A stretch of 64,000 nucleotides of DNA from an uncultured Stenotrophomonas sp. (GCA_900078405.1 FLTS01000001.1:1014625-1078624); one strand, 5' to 3'; counted from the stretch's first letter, positions 15,389-24,767 are shown. A program made the numbers and translations. Notes: generated from the sequence alone by a model not told the origin.

Positions 15389-18300
15389 GCACCGCCGCCC
15401 CACTTGTCAGCGTGGTGATGCCGGCCTACAAGCCCCATTACCTGCAACAAGCGTTGGACAGCGTAGCGGCGCAAACCTGGCGTCCGCTGGAACTGGTGGT
15501 ATGCGACGACTCGCGTAACGAACACATTCGCGAGGTGGTCGAAGCCTTCGCCACACATGCCGATTTCCCGGTGCATTACTCCCGCAACCCGGAGCGCCTC
15601 TGGGAAACCCGCAGCACAGCGCGCGGCGTTGCGATGGCATCTGGCACCTACGTGAAGTTGCTGCACGATGACGACATGCTGGAACCCGAGTGCGTGGAAG
15701 CGCTGGTCAACGCAATAGAAAGCGCACCGGGCATTGCCTTGGTTTCCTCGCGCCGGCGACGAATTGGTGCGCGCGGACGCTGGCTGCCGGATACCGCCGC
15801 CACCCGTTTCCCGTTTGCCCATGACGTGCGGCTCGATGGCCCCGAACTGATTTCGTTTCTGGCCGACTACACGATGAACTTCATCGGTGAGCCCAGTTGC
15901 GTGCTGTGCCGGCGTGCAGACTTGCTTGCGTTCGGCGAACAGATCTCCTTCCTTGGGCCAACCAAGATCCACTGGGTCGCCGATCTGGCGCTGTACGCCA
16001 AACTGCTGCAACACGGAGACTTGGCGCTGCTTGCCGCACCGCTCATCAATTTCCGTTTTTCAGCCGAGCAATTCAGCCAGATTGGCCGCAACAACCCCGG
16101 CACCGGCGACCAGGGGCACAACGATTTCCGCCAAGCCATACGCGATCTCGGCTGGTACAGGCACGATGAGACCAACGCCGATCACGTCCATGTGGCACCG
16201 CTGGATGGGTCGGCATCGCGCATGCGCGTGGATTTGCGGCAACTGCTGGAAGCGGCAACAGCTACTGCCAGCAGCAACTATCCCTTGCACGAATGGCAGG
16301 TTCAACGCAGTTACAGCCGCGCGTTGGCTGTACATGTGCAAACCCATGTGGCCACATTGCCAGCATCGCCTCGCATGGGGCTTGTGGTACTGCCGGGTCA
16401 AGGCCAATCACATGCGCTTGAACGCACCGTGGTTCGCAGGTTCTGCCCCGCCGGAATCGACGGCTGGATTGAATGCAAAGTGCTGGGGCAAGCCCTGCCC
16501 CCGCCGCGCGCGGACCTGATGCCGATGCAGGTTGGCCAGTGGGATGCTTCATCCCCTGCCGCCTCGCTCAACGCCGCCGTGAACGATTGGGATGTGGACT
16601 GGATAGTGGTGGCCGAAGCCGGCACCGAGTTCACCATGGGCGGGCTGACCCTGCTGTTGTTGGAACTGGCAAGCGCAGTCCCAGAACTACACGCCTTGTA
16701 TGCCGACGAATGGTACCGCGACGACACCGGCACGCTGGCTCCGGTGATGCGCCCGGATTTCAACCTCGACCTGCTGCTCGGCAATCCTTCAATGTTGTCC
16801 GGGCATTGGATATTCCGCCGCGAGGCAGTTCTGGCAGCCGGCGGCTTCGACCCGGAAGCCGGCGACGCGGCGGAATTGGACCTGATCCTGCGGCTGGTCC
16901 AACAAGGCGGTTTCGATGGCATCAAACATCTGCCCGAGCCATTGTTGACCTGCACGCCACCCCGCTTTGATGCGCAGACCCAGAAAAACGCCATCACCCG
17001 CCACCTGCATGCACGCGGCTATGCCAACGCCGAGGTGGAAAGCATTGGCAGCGGCCTGTACCGCATCGGCTACAACCACGGCCAGCAACCGCCGGTGTCG
17101 CTGGTGGTCATCGTTTCGGCCAACACCACGCTGGCCTCGCTGGAACGCTGCGTCGTCTCTCTGCTGGAAAAAACCGGTTACCCGAATTACGAACTGCTGC
17201 TGATCGACAACGGTGCAGCATCCAACGTCAGCCAGTGGGTGCAGCAGGTCGAAACGCTGGCTGCCGGTCGCGTGCGTGCATTCGCGTTCGATCCGCCGCT
17301 GGCGCACAGCGCCGCCTGCAACGTGGCCGCCACCCAGGCCGCCGGCGATTACCTGCTGTTCCTGCGCCCGGAAGTAGCCGCGCTGCAGCCGCAATGGCTG
17401 GACGAACTGCTCAATCACGGCCTGCGACCGGAGGTGGGCGTGGTCGGTGCGAAAACCATTTCCGCCGACGGCAAGATCACCCACGCCGGCCTCGTCCCCG
17501 GCCTGACCAGCAGCGGCGGCCGCGCCTTTGCCGGCTCGCCGATGGATGCCCCCGGCTACATGAATCGCTTGCAGGTGGCACAGAGCTATTCGGCGGTGGC
17601 CGATAGCTGTTTGCTGATCGACAAAACGCTGTTCATGGAACTGGACGGCTTCGACCATGCCACGTTCGCCGATGAAGGTGCCGACGTGGACCTGTGCCTG
17701 CGCGCGCGCCAGTTGGGCTACCTCACGATATGGACGCCGCAGGCGTTGTTGCTGCATTCGGTCGAAGCCAAGCCCCTGCCGGAAGCCGCCAACGATGCAC
17801 TGCTGGAGCGCTGGCTCCCGGCCCTCGCCCATGACCCGGCCTACAACCCCAGCCTGCGCCTGGACGTGCCCGGCGGCTTCCGCTTGGGCGAATCGGATTT
17901 CTCGTGGCAGCCGCTGCCGTGGCGACCGATTCCGCGCGTGCTGGCGCACCCGGCCGACCCGTGGGGCAGCGGCCATTACCGCATCATCCAGCCGTTCGAA
18001 GCACTCAAGACCGCAGGCCAAGCCGAAGGTGCGCTCTATGCCACCTTGCTCGATACCGTGGAGCAGGCGCGTATCGACCCGGACGTGGTGGTGCTGCAAC
18101 GCCGGGTTTCCGATGACGAACTGGATTGCATGCGGCGCATGCCGCGCTTCTCGCGCGCGCTCAAGGTTTTCGAGCTGGATGATTACCTGCCCAACCTGCC
18201 GGCCAAGAACATCCACCGCGAGCACATGCCGCGCGACATCCTGCGCGGCCTGCGCCGCGCCTTCGCGCTCGTGGACCGGCTCGTGGTGTCCACGCCCGCA

Positions 18301-18915
18301 TTGGCCGAGGCCTTCGCCGGCATGCACCCGGACATCCGCATCGCCAGCAACCGCCTGCCGCCGTCGTGGTGGAAAAGCCTGCCGGCACCGCAGCGCAATA
18401 CCGGCCCGAAACCACGCGTGGGCTGGGCCGGTGGTCTGAGCCATACCGGTGACCTGGAAATGATCGCGGGTGTCATCACCGAACTGGCCGGCGAGGTGGA
18501 CTGGGTTTTTCTCGGCATGTGCCCGGAGCAGCTGCGACCACACGTGGCCGAGTTCCATCCCGGTGTCGACATCACCGTCTACCCGCGCATGCTGGCCCGG
18601 CTGAACCTCGATCTGGCCATCGCACCGCTGGAACAGAACCGTTTCAACGAATGCAAGAGCAACCTGCGCCTGCTTGAATATGGCGCCTGCGCGGTGCCGG
18701 TGGTGTGCAGCGACATCAGGCCGTACCGCGATGACGACCTGCCGGTGACCCGCATACGCAACCGCCACCGCGATTGGGTTGGAGCGATTCGCGACCATCT
18801 GGCCGACGCGACCGCCCGCGCCGCCGCCGGCGATGCGCTGCGCGCCGTGGTGCAGCGCGACTGGATGCTGGCAGAAGCGGGATTGGAGGAATGGCGGGCG
18901 GCTTGGTTGCCGTGA
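15385..18915 (+). CDS. Large multi-domain glycosyltransferase, 1176 aa
   Basis: TTG start at 15385 overlapping the previous stop (TTGA), with AAGGAG at 15373-15378. At least three catalytic-type modules. Residues about 8-240 are a GT2 domain (VSVVMPAYKPHYLQQALDSV, KLLHDDDMLEPE). About 330-560 is a degenerate GT2-like region. About 568-800 is a second GT2 domain (SLVVIVSANTTLASLERC, LLIDNGA). About 850-1176 is a GT-B/GT4-like domain (RVLAHPADPWGSGHYRIIQP, VGWAGGLSHTGDLEMIAGV, LAIAPLEQNRFNECKSNL). Large modular enzymes like this build repetitive O-chains or flagellar glycans. The first third is lower in G+C than the last. It closes the island; donor and linkage unknown. Confidence 0.85.
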   Translation: MSTAAPLVSVVMPAYKPHYLQQALDSVAAQTWRPLELVVCDDSRNEHIREVVEAFATHADFPVHYSRNPERLWETRSTARGVAMASGTYVKLLHDDDMLEPECVEALVNAIESAPGIALVSSRRRRIGARGRWLPDTAATRFPFAHDVRLDGPELISFLADYTMNFIGEPSCVLCRRADLLAFGEQISFLGPTKIHWVADLALYAKLLQHGDLALLAAPLINFRFSAEQFSQIGRNNPGTGDQGHNDFRQAIRDLGWYRHDETNADHVHVAPLDGSASRMRVDLRQLLEAATATASSNYPLHEWQVQRSYSRALAVHVQTHVATLPASPRMGLVVLPGQGQSHALERTVVRRFCPAGIDGWIECKVLGQALPPPRADLMPMQVGQWDASSPAASLNAAVNDWDVDWIVVAEAGTEFTMGGLTLLLLELASAVPELHALYADEWYRDDTGTLAPVMRPDFNLDLLLGNPSMLSGHWIFRREAVLAAGGFDPEAGDAAELDLILRLVQQGGFDGIKHLPEPLLTCTPPRFDAQTQKNAITRHLHARGYANAEVESIGSGLYRIGYNHGQQPPVSLVVIVSANTTLASLERCVVSLLEKTGYPNYELLLIDNGAASNVSQWVQQVETLAAGRVRAFAFDPPLAHSAACNVAATQAAGDYLLFLRPEVAALQPQWLDELLNHGLRPEVGVVGAKTISADGKITHAGLVPGLTSSGGRAFAGSPMDAPGYMNRLQVAQSYSAVADSCLLIDKTLFMELDGFDHATFADEGADVDLCLRARQLGYLTIWTPQALLLHSVEAKPLPEAANDALLERWLPALAHDPAYNPSLRLDVPGGFRLGESDFSWQPLPWRPIPRVLAHPADPWGSGHYRIIQPFEALKTAGQAEGALYATLLDTVEQARIDPDVVVLQRRVSDDELDCMRRMPRFSRALKVFELDDYLPNLPAKNIHREHMPRDILRGLRRAFALVDRLVVSTPALAEAFAGMHPDIRIASNRLPPSWWKSLPAPQRNTGPKPRVGWAGGLSHTGDLEMIAGVITELAGEVDWVFLGMCPEQLRPHVAEFHPGVDITVYPRMLARLNLDLAIAPLEQNRFNECKSNLRLLEYGACAVPVVCSDIRPYRDDDLPVTRIRNRHRDWVGAIRDHLADATARAAAGDALRAVVQRDWMLAEAGLEEWRAAWLP

Positions 18916-18953
18916 CACTGAAGGCAGCCACTGGAGTCCTTCTGATGAAGCCC

Positions 18954-18973
18954 GTGCGGGGCAAGCCCCGCAC
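18954..18973. repeat. REP-like palindromic repeat, copy 2 (reverse orientation)
   Basis: GTGCGGGGC-AA-GCCCCGCAC, a perfect 9-bp stem. Read on the minus strand it becomes CAGGTGCGGGGCTTGCCCC, aligning with copy 1. It sits 38 nt after the last island gene and may also terminate that transcript. Confidence 0.75.
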
Positions 18974-19195
18974 CTGCATGAGCACGCTCCGCACGCTTGT
19001 TTGGGGAACCAGACCGCAAGCGTGATTTCCACCAGCTTGCCAAGCTTGACGGCAAACGTCCCCGGCACGATCCACACCAGCCTGCGTTGACTGTTACGCG
19101 ACGAAACGGGCGCACGGCGCCGGAAAACCGTCGCGACGGGGCCGGAAATCAGGAGTAAGGTGGCGCCACTGCTCATCTGCCCGGCATCCCGGTTC

Positions 19196-19211
19196 CGGCA
19201 CGGGTCTTGCA
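19196..19211 (+). promoter_or_regulatory. Sigma-54 promoter for fliEFGHIJK
   Basis: CGGCACGGGTCTTGCA: GG at 19197-19198, GC at 19209-19210, ten bases between, one mismatch to consensus. Predicted start about 19222, 30 nt before the fliE ATG. An apparent fliE start at 19207 would lie inside the -12 element and is excluded. Confidence 0.9.
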
Positions 19212-19251
19212 GATGAACAGGCAGGCAACCTCCTGCCCTGGAAATCCGGCG

Positions 19252-19617
19252 ATGTCCCACTCCGTCAACTCGATCCTGTCCCAGATCCGCAGCTACCAGT
19301 CGCAGGTGGCGCAGGCCGCGCCGACGGGTGATGTGGCGCGCAGCAACGCCATCGGCGGGCTGGGCGGACTGGCCGGTACCCAGCCCACCGCCGCGCCCAG
19401 CTTCAGCCAGACCCTGCAGGGCGCGCTGGCCGGGGTCAACCAGGCCCAGCAGACCTCCGGCACGCTGGCCGCCGCGTTCGAGCGCGGCGACCCCAACGCC
19501 GATCTGGCCCGTGTCATGGTCGCCTCGCAACAATCCCAGCTGGCGTTCCGCGCCACCGTCGAAGTCCGCAACCGTCTCGTCCAGGCTTACCAGGACGTGA
19601 TGAACATGCCGCTGTAA
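19252..19617 (+). CDS. fliE: FliE, MS-ring/rod junction protein
   Basis: 121 residues from the ATG at 19252 (MSHSVNSILSQIRSYQSQ). FliE links the MS ring to the proximal rod and is among the first substrates of flagellar export. The C-terminal half is the conserved part: SFSQTLQGALAGVNQAQQTS, then DPNADLARVMVASQQSQLAF and VEVRNRLVQAYQDVMNMPL at the end. First gene of a sigma-54 operon, 13 nt before fliF. Confidence 0.95.
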   Translation: MSHSVNSILSQIRSYQSQVAQAAPTGDVARSNAIGGLGGLAGTQPTAAPSFSQTLQGALAGVNQAQQTSGTLAAAFERGDPNADLARVMVASQQSQLAFRATVEVRNRLVQAYQDVMNMPL

Positions 19618-19630
19618 GGAATAGCCCGCC

Positions 19631-21286
19631 ATGCCACTCGCGTTGTCCAGTGAGACGTTCAATTCGGAAAAGGCCGGCGCCTGGTTCGACCGGCTGCAGA
19701 GCCTGCAGATCACCCGTCGGCTCGGGCTGATGGCGATGATCACCATTGCCGTCGCGGCCGGTCTGTTCGTGTTCTTCTGGGCGCAGAAGCCGGCGATGGT
19801 GCCGCTCTACACCGGGCTGGACCAGAAGGCCACCGCCGAGGCCACCGACCTGCTGCGCACCGCGCAGATCCCGTTCGAGCTGGACGCGGTCACCGGCGCG
19901 ATCAGCGTGCCGGAGAAGAACGTCCACGACGCCCGCCTGAAGCTGGCCGGCTCCGGCCTGACCGACAGCGGCCGGCTCGGTTTCGAGCTGATGGAACGCG
20001 ACCCCGGCTTCGGCGTCAGCCAGTTCGTCGAGAACGCGCGCTACCAGCACGCGCTGGAAACCGAGCTGGTGCGCACCATCACCACCCTGCGCCCGGTGCG
20101 CGACGCGCGCGTGCACCTGGCTATTCCCAAGCCCAGCGCCTTCACCCGCCAGCGCGACGTCGCCAGCGCCTCGGTGGTGCTGGAACTGCGCGGCGGCCAG
20201 CAACTGGAGCGCAACCAGGTCGATGCCATCGTGCACATGGTCGCCTCCAGCATCCCCGACCTGGCCCCCGAGCGCGTCACCGTGGTCGACCAGAGCGGGC
20301 GCATGCTGACCATCGCCGACCCGAACAGCGACGCGGCACTCAACGCGGCCCAGTTCGACCAGGTGCGGCGGCTGGAAACCTCCTACAACCAGCGCATCCG
20401 CGAACTGCTGGAGCCGATGACCGGGCAGGGCCGGGTCAACCCGGAAGTCAGCGTCGACATGGATTTCTCGGTCACCGAGGAAGCCCGCGAACTGTACAAC
20501 GGCGAGCCGCAGAAGGTGCGCAGCGAGCAGATCAGCGAGAACACCAGCACCACGCAGGGGCCGCAGGGCGTGCCCGGTGCCGCCAGCAACACCCCCCCCG
20601 GCCCGGGCGAGGCCCCGGCCACCGCGGCCACACCCACCGAAACCAGCAAGAACGCCACCCGCAACTACGAGCTGGACCGCACCTTGCAGCACACCCGTCA
20701 GCCGGCCGGGCGGGTCAAGCGCGTGTCGGTGGCGGTGCTGGTGGACCACGTACCGCGCCCCGGTGCCAACGGCAAACTCACCGACCAGCCGCTGAGCGCA
20801 GCCGAGCTGACCCGCGTGGAAGCGCTGGTCAAGCAGGCGGTGGGCTTCGACGCCGAGCGCGGCGATACCGTGTCGGTGATGAACGCCCCGTTCGTGCGCG
20901 ACACCGCACCGGTCGAGGAACCGGTGTGGTGGCAGCAGTGGTGGGAGAACCCGCAGGTCCGCGACGCCCTGCGCCTGGTGCTCGGCGCGGTGGTGCTGCT
21001 GGCGCTGCTGTTCGGCGTACTGCGCCCCGCCCTGCGCCAGATTGCCGGCCCGCCCGGCAAGAATCTGGCGATCGGCGAGGACCCGCTCAGCGCCAACGTG
21101 CAGGTGGTCGAGGACGAGGACGGCCTGCCGGTAATGTCCGAGGACCAGCTGCAACTGGGTGCGGCTTCGCCGCTGGCGCTGCCGCTGGATGCATACGAAG
21201 AGCGCGTGCGCATGGCGCGCGAGGCGGTCAAGGCCGACTCCAAGCGCGTGGCACAGGTGGTAAGGGGATGGGTGGCCAATGATTGA
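19631..21286 (+). CDS. fliF: FliF, flagellar MS-ring protein
   Basis: 551 residues, typical length. It forms the inner-membrane ring on which the basal body and export gate are built. Transmembrane segments are at about 31-50 (LGLMAMITIAVAAGLFVFFW) and 447-464 (LRLVLGAVVLLALLFGVL), with the periplasmic ring-building motifs between (PVRDARVHLAIPKPSAFTRQ is characteristic) and a Pro/Ala-rich loop about 300-340. The C-terminal tail after the second segment binds FliG. It overlaps fliG by 8 nt. Confidence 0.97.
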   Translation: MPLALSSETFNSEKAGAWFDRLQSLQITRRLGLMAMITIAVAAGLFVFFWAQKPAMVPLYTGLDQKATAEATDLLRTAQIPFELDAVTGAISVPEKNVHDARLKLAGSGLTDSGRLGFELMERDPGFGVSQFVENARYQHALETELVRTITTLRPVRDARVHLAIPKPSAFTRQRDVASASVVLELRGGQQLERNQVDAIVHMVASSIPDLAPERVTVVDQSGRMLTIADPNSDAALNAAQFDQVRRLETSYNQRIRELLEPMTGQGRVNPEVSVDMDFSVTEEARELYNGEPQKVRSEQISENTSTTQGPQGVPGAASNTPPGPGEAPATAATPTETSKNATRNYELDRTLQHTRQPAGRVKRVSVAVLVDHVPRPGANGKLTDQPLSAAELTRVEALVKQAVGFDAERGDTVSVMNAPFVRDTAPVEEPVWWQQWWENPQVRDALRLVLGAVVLLALLFGVLRPALRQIAGPPGKNLAIGEDPLSANVQVVEDEDGLPVMSEDQLQLGAASPLALPLDAYEERVRMAREAVKADSKRVAQVVRGWVAND

Positions 21287-22289
21287 CAACACCGTCAATC
21301 CGATGACGGGCGTGCAGCGCGCCGCGGTGTTGCTGCTGTCGCTGGGCGAGGCCGACGCCGCCGAGGTGCTGCGCCACATGGAGCCCAAGGAGGTGCAGAA
21401 GATCGGCATCGCGATGGCCACCCTCAGCGACGTCAGCCGCGAGCAGGTGCAGCGGGTGATGGAGGACTTCAACGCCGAGCTGGGCAGCAAGACCTCGCTG
21501 AGCGTCGGCTCGGACGACTACATCCGCAACATGCTGGTGCAGGCGCTGGGCAGCGAGAAGGCCAACAGCCTGATCGACCGCATCCTGCTCGGCCGCAACA
21601 CCACCGGGCTGGACACGCTGAAGTGGATGGACCCGCGCTCGGTCGCCGACCTGGTGCGCAACGAGCACCCGCAGATCATCGCCATCGTCATGTCGCACCT
21701 GGAGCCGGACCAGGCCGCCGAATCGCTGAAGCTGCTGCCCGAGCGCACCCGCGTGGACGTGCTGCTGCGCATCGCCACGCTCGACGGCATCCCGCCCAAT
21801 GCGCTGAACGAACTCAACGAAATCATGGAGCGCCAGTTCGCCGGCAACCAGAATCTGAAGTCGTCCAGCATCGGCGGCGTGCAGTGCGCGGCCAGCATCC
21901 TCAACTTCATGGACAGCGGCCAGGACCAGGCCATCCTCGGCGCCATTGCCCAGATCGACGCGCCGCTGGGCGGCCGCATCCAGGACCTGATGTTCGTGTT
22001 CGACGACCTGGTGGACCTGGACGACCGCGAGATGCAGCTGGTGCTGCGCGAAGTCAGTGGCGAACGCCTCGGCCTGGCCCTGCGCGGCGCCGACATCAAG
22101 GTGCGCGACAAGATCACCCGCAACATGTCCCAGCGCGCGGCCGAGATCCTGCTGGAAGACATGGAGGCGCGTGGCCCGGTGCGCCTGTCCGACGTGGAGG
22201 CCGCGCAGCGCGAGATCCTCGCCATCGTCAAGCGCATGGCCGATGAAGGCACGGTCAGCATCGGCGGCAGCACGGAGGCCATGCTGTGA
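21279..22289 (+). CDS. fliG: FliG, flagellar motor switch protein
   Basis: 336 residues. FliG couples the MS ring to FliM and carries the torque-generating C-terminal domain that meets the stator. The N-terminal part has TGVQRAAVLLLSLGEADAAE, the middle domain the EHPQ motif (NEHPQIIAIVMSHLEPDQAA near 127), and the C-terminal domain the charged torque helix in LVLREVSGERLGLALRGADI. The start overlaps fliF and the stop overlaps the GTG of fliH (GTGA). Confidence 0.97.
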   Translation: MIDNTVNPMTGVQRAAVLLLSLGEADAAEVLRHMEPKEVQKIGIAMATLSDVSREQVQRVMEDFNAELGSKTSLSVGSDDYIRNMLVQALGSEKANSLIDRILLGRNTTGLDTLKWMDPRSVADLVRNEHPQIIAIVMSHLEPDQAAESLKLLPERTRVDVLLRIATLDGIPPNALNELNEIMERQFAGNQNLKSSSIGGVQCAASILNFMDSGQDQAILGAIAQIDAPLGGRIQDLMFVFDDLVDLDDREMQLVLREVSGERLGLALRGADIKVRDKITRNMSQRAAEILLEDMEARGPVRLSDVEAAQREILAIVKRMADEGTVSIGGSTEAML

Positions 22290-22921
22290 GCGGCGTCGTA
22301 CGCTGGGTCGCACCTGACCTCAACTTCGTTCCCGAGCCGGCCGTGCCGGAACCGGACGAGGTGCATCCGCCCGCGCCCGCCGAACCGCCGCCGCCCCCGC
22401 TGCAACTGCCGACGCTGCAGGAAATCCAGGCCATCCAGGACGCCGCCCGGCAGGAAGGCCTCGAACAGGGCCGCGCCGAGGGCCATGCCCAGGGGCAGGC
22501 CGAGGTGCGCCGGCTCACCGCGCAGATCGAGGGCATCCTCGACAACTTCGGCCGCCCGCTGGTGCGGCTGGAGGACGAAGTGGTGGCCGCGCTGGGCGAA
22601 CTGGCAGTGCGCATCGCCGGCCATCTGGTCGGCCGTGCCTACGAGGCCGAACCGGCGCTGCTGCGCGACCTGGTCAACGAAGCGCTCGATGCGGTCGGCG
22701 GCAGCAGCCGCGATGTCGAGGTGCGCCTGCATCCGGACGACATCGCCGCGCTGGCGCCACTGTTGTCGCTCGCGCCCGGCCAACGGCTGAGCCCGGACCC
22801 GGGCCTGAGCCGCGGCGACCTGCGCGTGCACGCCGAAAGCGTGCGCATCGACGGCACCCTCGACGCGCGCCTGCGCGCGGCGTTGTCGGCGGTGATGCGC
22901 AAGGCCGGGGCCACGCCATGA
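22286..22921 (+). CDS. fliH: FliH, export ATPase regulator
   Basis: 211 residues, GTG start overlapping the fliG stop. FliH holds the FliI ATPase and docks it to FliN. A Pro/Glu-rich N-terminus (about 1-45) is followed by a Gln/Ala/Glu coiled coil (IQAIQDAARQEGLEQGRAEG, including the GxxxG-like pattern typical of FliH) and a C-terminal FliI-binding domain (VEVRLHPDDIAAL). Short 4-nt overlap with fliI. Confidence 0.93.
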   Translation: MSGVVRWVAPDLNFVPEPAVPEPDEVHPPAPAEPPPPPLQLPTLQEIQAIQDAARQEGLEQGRAEGHAQGQAEVRRLTAQIEGILDNFGRPLVRLEDEVVAALGELAVRIAGHLVGRAYEAEPALLRDLVNEALDAVGGSSRDVEVRLHPDDIAALAPLLSLAPGQRLSPDPGLSRGDLRVHAESVRIDGTLDARLRAALSAVMRKAGATP

Positions 22922-24297
22922 ACACCACCACGCCCCTGCCCTCGGACTGGGCCGCCGCGCGCAACCTGCGCCTGGCCGCACGGCTGGACGCCATCGCGCT
23001 GGACGCCGGCCACGGCCGCGGCCTGATCCGCGAAGGCGTGCTGCGCCGCGCGGTCGGCCTGACCCTGGAAGCGGTGGGCTGCGAAGCGCCGATGGGCGCC
23101 ACCTGCAAGGTCGAGGTGGCCGACGGCTGGGTCGATGCCGAAGTGGTTGGCTTCGCCAGCGACCGTACTTACCTGATGCCCAGCGCCGAGCTGTACGGCC
23201 TGCTGCCCAACGCGCGGGTGGTGCCCTCCTACCGCCGCGGCGGCGTCGAGGTCGGCGAAGGCCTGCTCGGCCGGGTCATCGACAGCGACGGCGTGCCGCT
23301 GGACGGCAAGGGCCCGATCCGCGCCGAAGGCAGCGCCAGCATGGCCGGCGCCTCGATCAACCCGCTGGCGCGCGAACCCATCATCCAGCCGCTGGACGTG
23401 GGCGTGCGCGCGATCAACGCACTGCTGCCGATCGGCCGCGGCCAGCGCGTGGGCCTGTTCGCCGGCTCGGGCGTGGGCAAGAGCGTGCTGCTGGGCATGA
23501 TGGCCCGCTATACGCGCGCCGACGTGATCGTGGTGGGCCTCATCGGCGAGCGCGGCCGCGAAGTGCGCGATTTCGTCGAGACCACGCTCGGCGAGGAAGG
23601 CCTGCGCCGCGCCGTGGTCGTCGCCGCCCCGGCCGACCGGCCGCCGCTGGCGCGCCTGCACGGCGCCTACCGCGCCACCGCCATCGCCGAGTGGTTCCGC
23701 GACCAGGGCCTGAACGTGTTGCTGCTGATGGATTCGCTGACCCGCTTCGCCCAGGCCCAGCGCGAGATCGGCCTGTCCGTCGGCGAACCGCCGACCACCC
23801 GCGGCTACCCGCCCAGCGTGTTCGCCAAGCTGCCGGCGCTGGTCGAACGCGCCGGCAACGGCGCCAAGGGCCGCGGCTCGATCACCGCCTTCTACACCGT
23901 GCTCACCGAGGGTGACGACCCGCAGGACCCGATCGCCGATGCCGCCCGCGCCATCCTCGACGGCCACATCCTGCTCTCGCGGCGGGTAGCCGACTCCGGC
24001 CTGTACCCGGCCATCGACGTCGAATCCTCGGTCAGCCGCGTGGTCCAGGACATCGCCGACGACGCGTGGCGTACCCGCATCCGCAAGCTCAAGCGGCTGG
24101 TGGCGGCGTATTCTTCCAACCGCGACCTGATCGCCATCGGCGCCTACCAGCGCGGCAACGACCCGGCCACCGACGAAGCGCTGGAGCGCTGGCCGGAAAT
24201 CCTCGACTTCCTCGGCCAGGACGTCAGCCTGGCCGCCGATCTGCCCCACAGCCTTGCCGCACTGAAACAACTGGTCGAAAGCGAGAACGTCCCATGA
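22918..24297 (+). CDS. fliI: FliI, flagellum-specific export ATPase
   Basis: 459 residues. F1-beta-like ATPase that energises early export and chaperone release in the cytoplasm. Walker A GLFAGSGVGKSVLLG near 179, GLIGERGREVRDFVE, Walker B LLLMDSLTRFAQAQRE, and the family-typical ITAFYTVLTEGDDPQDPIAD. The start overlaps fliH by 4 nt and the stop overlaps fliJ. Confidence 0.97.
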   Translation: MNTTTPLPSDWAAARNLRLAARLDAIALDAGHGRGLIREGVLRRAVGLTLEAVGCEAPMGATCKVEVADGWVDAEVVGFASDRTYLMPSAELYGLLPNARVVPSYRRGGVEVGEGLLGRVIDSDGVPLDGKGPIRAEGSASMAGASINPLAREPIIQPLDVGVRAINALLPIGRGQRVGLFAGSGVGKSVLLGMMARYTRADVIVVGLIGERGREVRDFVETTLGEEGLRRAVVVAAPADRPPLARLHGAYRATAIAEWFRDQGLNVLLLMDSLTRFAQAQREIGLSVGEPPTTRGYPPSVFAKLPALVERAGNGAKGRGSITAFYTVLTEGDDPQDPIADAARAILDGHILLSRRVADSGLYPAIDVESSVSRVVQDIADDAWRTRIRKLKRLVAAYSSNRDLIAIGAYQRGNDPATDEALERWPEILDFLGQDVSLAADLPHSLAALKQLVESENVP

Positions 24298-24767
24298 AGC
24301 AATCCCGTCGCCTGGACCCGTTGCTGCGCCGCGCGCAGGACCACGAGGACGAAGTCGCCCGTGCCTTGGCCGAGCGCCAGCAGTCGCTGGACATGCACCA
24401 ATCGCGACTGGAGGAGCTGCGCCGCTACGCCGAGGAATACGCCAACCAGCAGATGGCCAGCGCGCAGATGGCCGCGACCAGCCCGGCGCAGCTGATGAAC
24501 CGCCGCGCCTTCCTCGACCGCCTCGACAGCGCCGTGCAGCAGCAGAGCCAGACCGTGGACCACAACCGCGAGCGCGTCGATGCCGAGCGCGCGCGGCTGC
24601 TGCTGGCCAGCCGCGACAAGCAGGTACTGGAACAGCTCGCCGCCAGCTACCGCGCGCAGGAACAGAAGGTCGAAGACCGCCGCGACCAGCGCGAGATGGA
24701 CGACCTCGGCGCACGCCGCGTGCGCCTGGCGCAACAGGCTGCCGCCGACGAGGGCAAATCGTCATGA
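24294..24767 (+). CDS. fliJ: FliJ, export chaperone/central stalk protein
   Basis: 157 residues from the ATG at 24294 (MKQSRRLDPLLRRAQDHEDE). Nearly all coiled coil, rich in Gln, Arg and Glu, as expected for the gamma-like subunit that sits in the FliI ring and links it to FlhA. Overlaps fliI and fliK by 4 nt each. Confidence 0.92.
   Translation: MKQSRRLDPLLRRAQDHEDEVARALAERQQSLDMHQSRLEELRRYAEEYANQQMASAQMAATSPAQLMNRRAFLDRLDSAVQQQSQTVDHNRERVDAERARLLLASRDKQVLEQLAASYRAQEQKVEDRRDQREMDDLGARRVRLAQQAAADEGKSS

Larger units (their letters stand above)
18916..19251. other. 336-nt intergenic region before fliE
   Basis: No credible gene. It holds a reverse-oriented copy of the REP-like palindrome near its start and the fliE sigma-54 promoter near its end. 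The sequence between (about 18990-19190) shows no motif I recognise; it is where FleQ binding sites would be expected. Confidence 0.6.

Noticed and set aside
16789..19746. 985-residue open frame on the minus strand
   Set aside because: Antisense shadow of the giant glycosyltransferase and fliE, with no recognisable motif.
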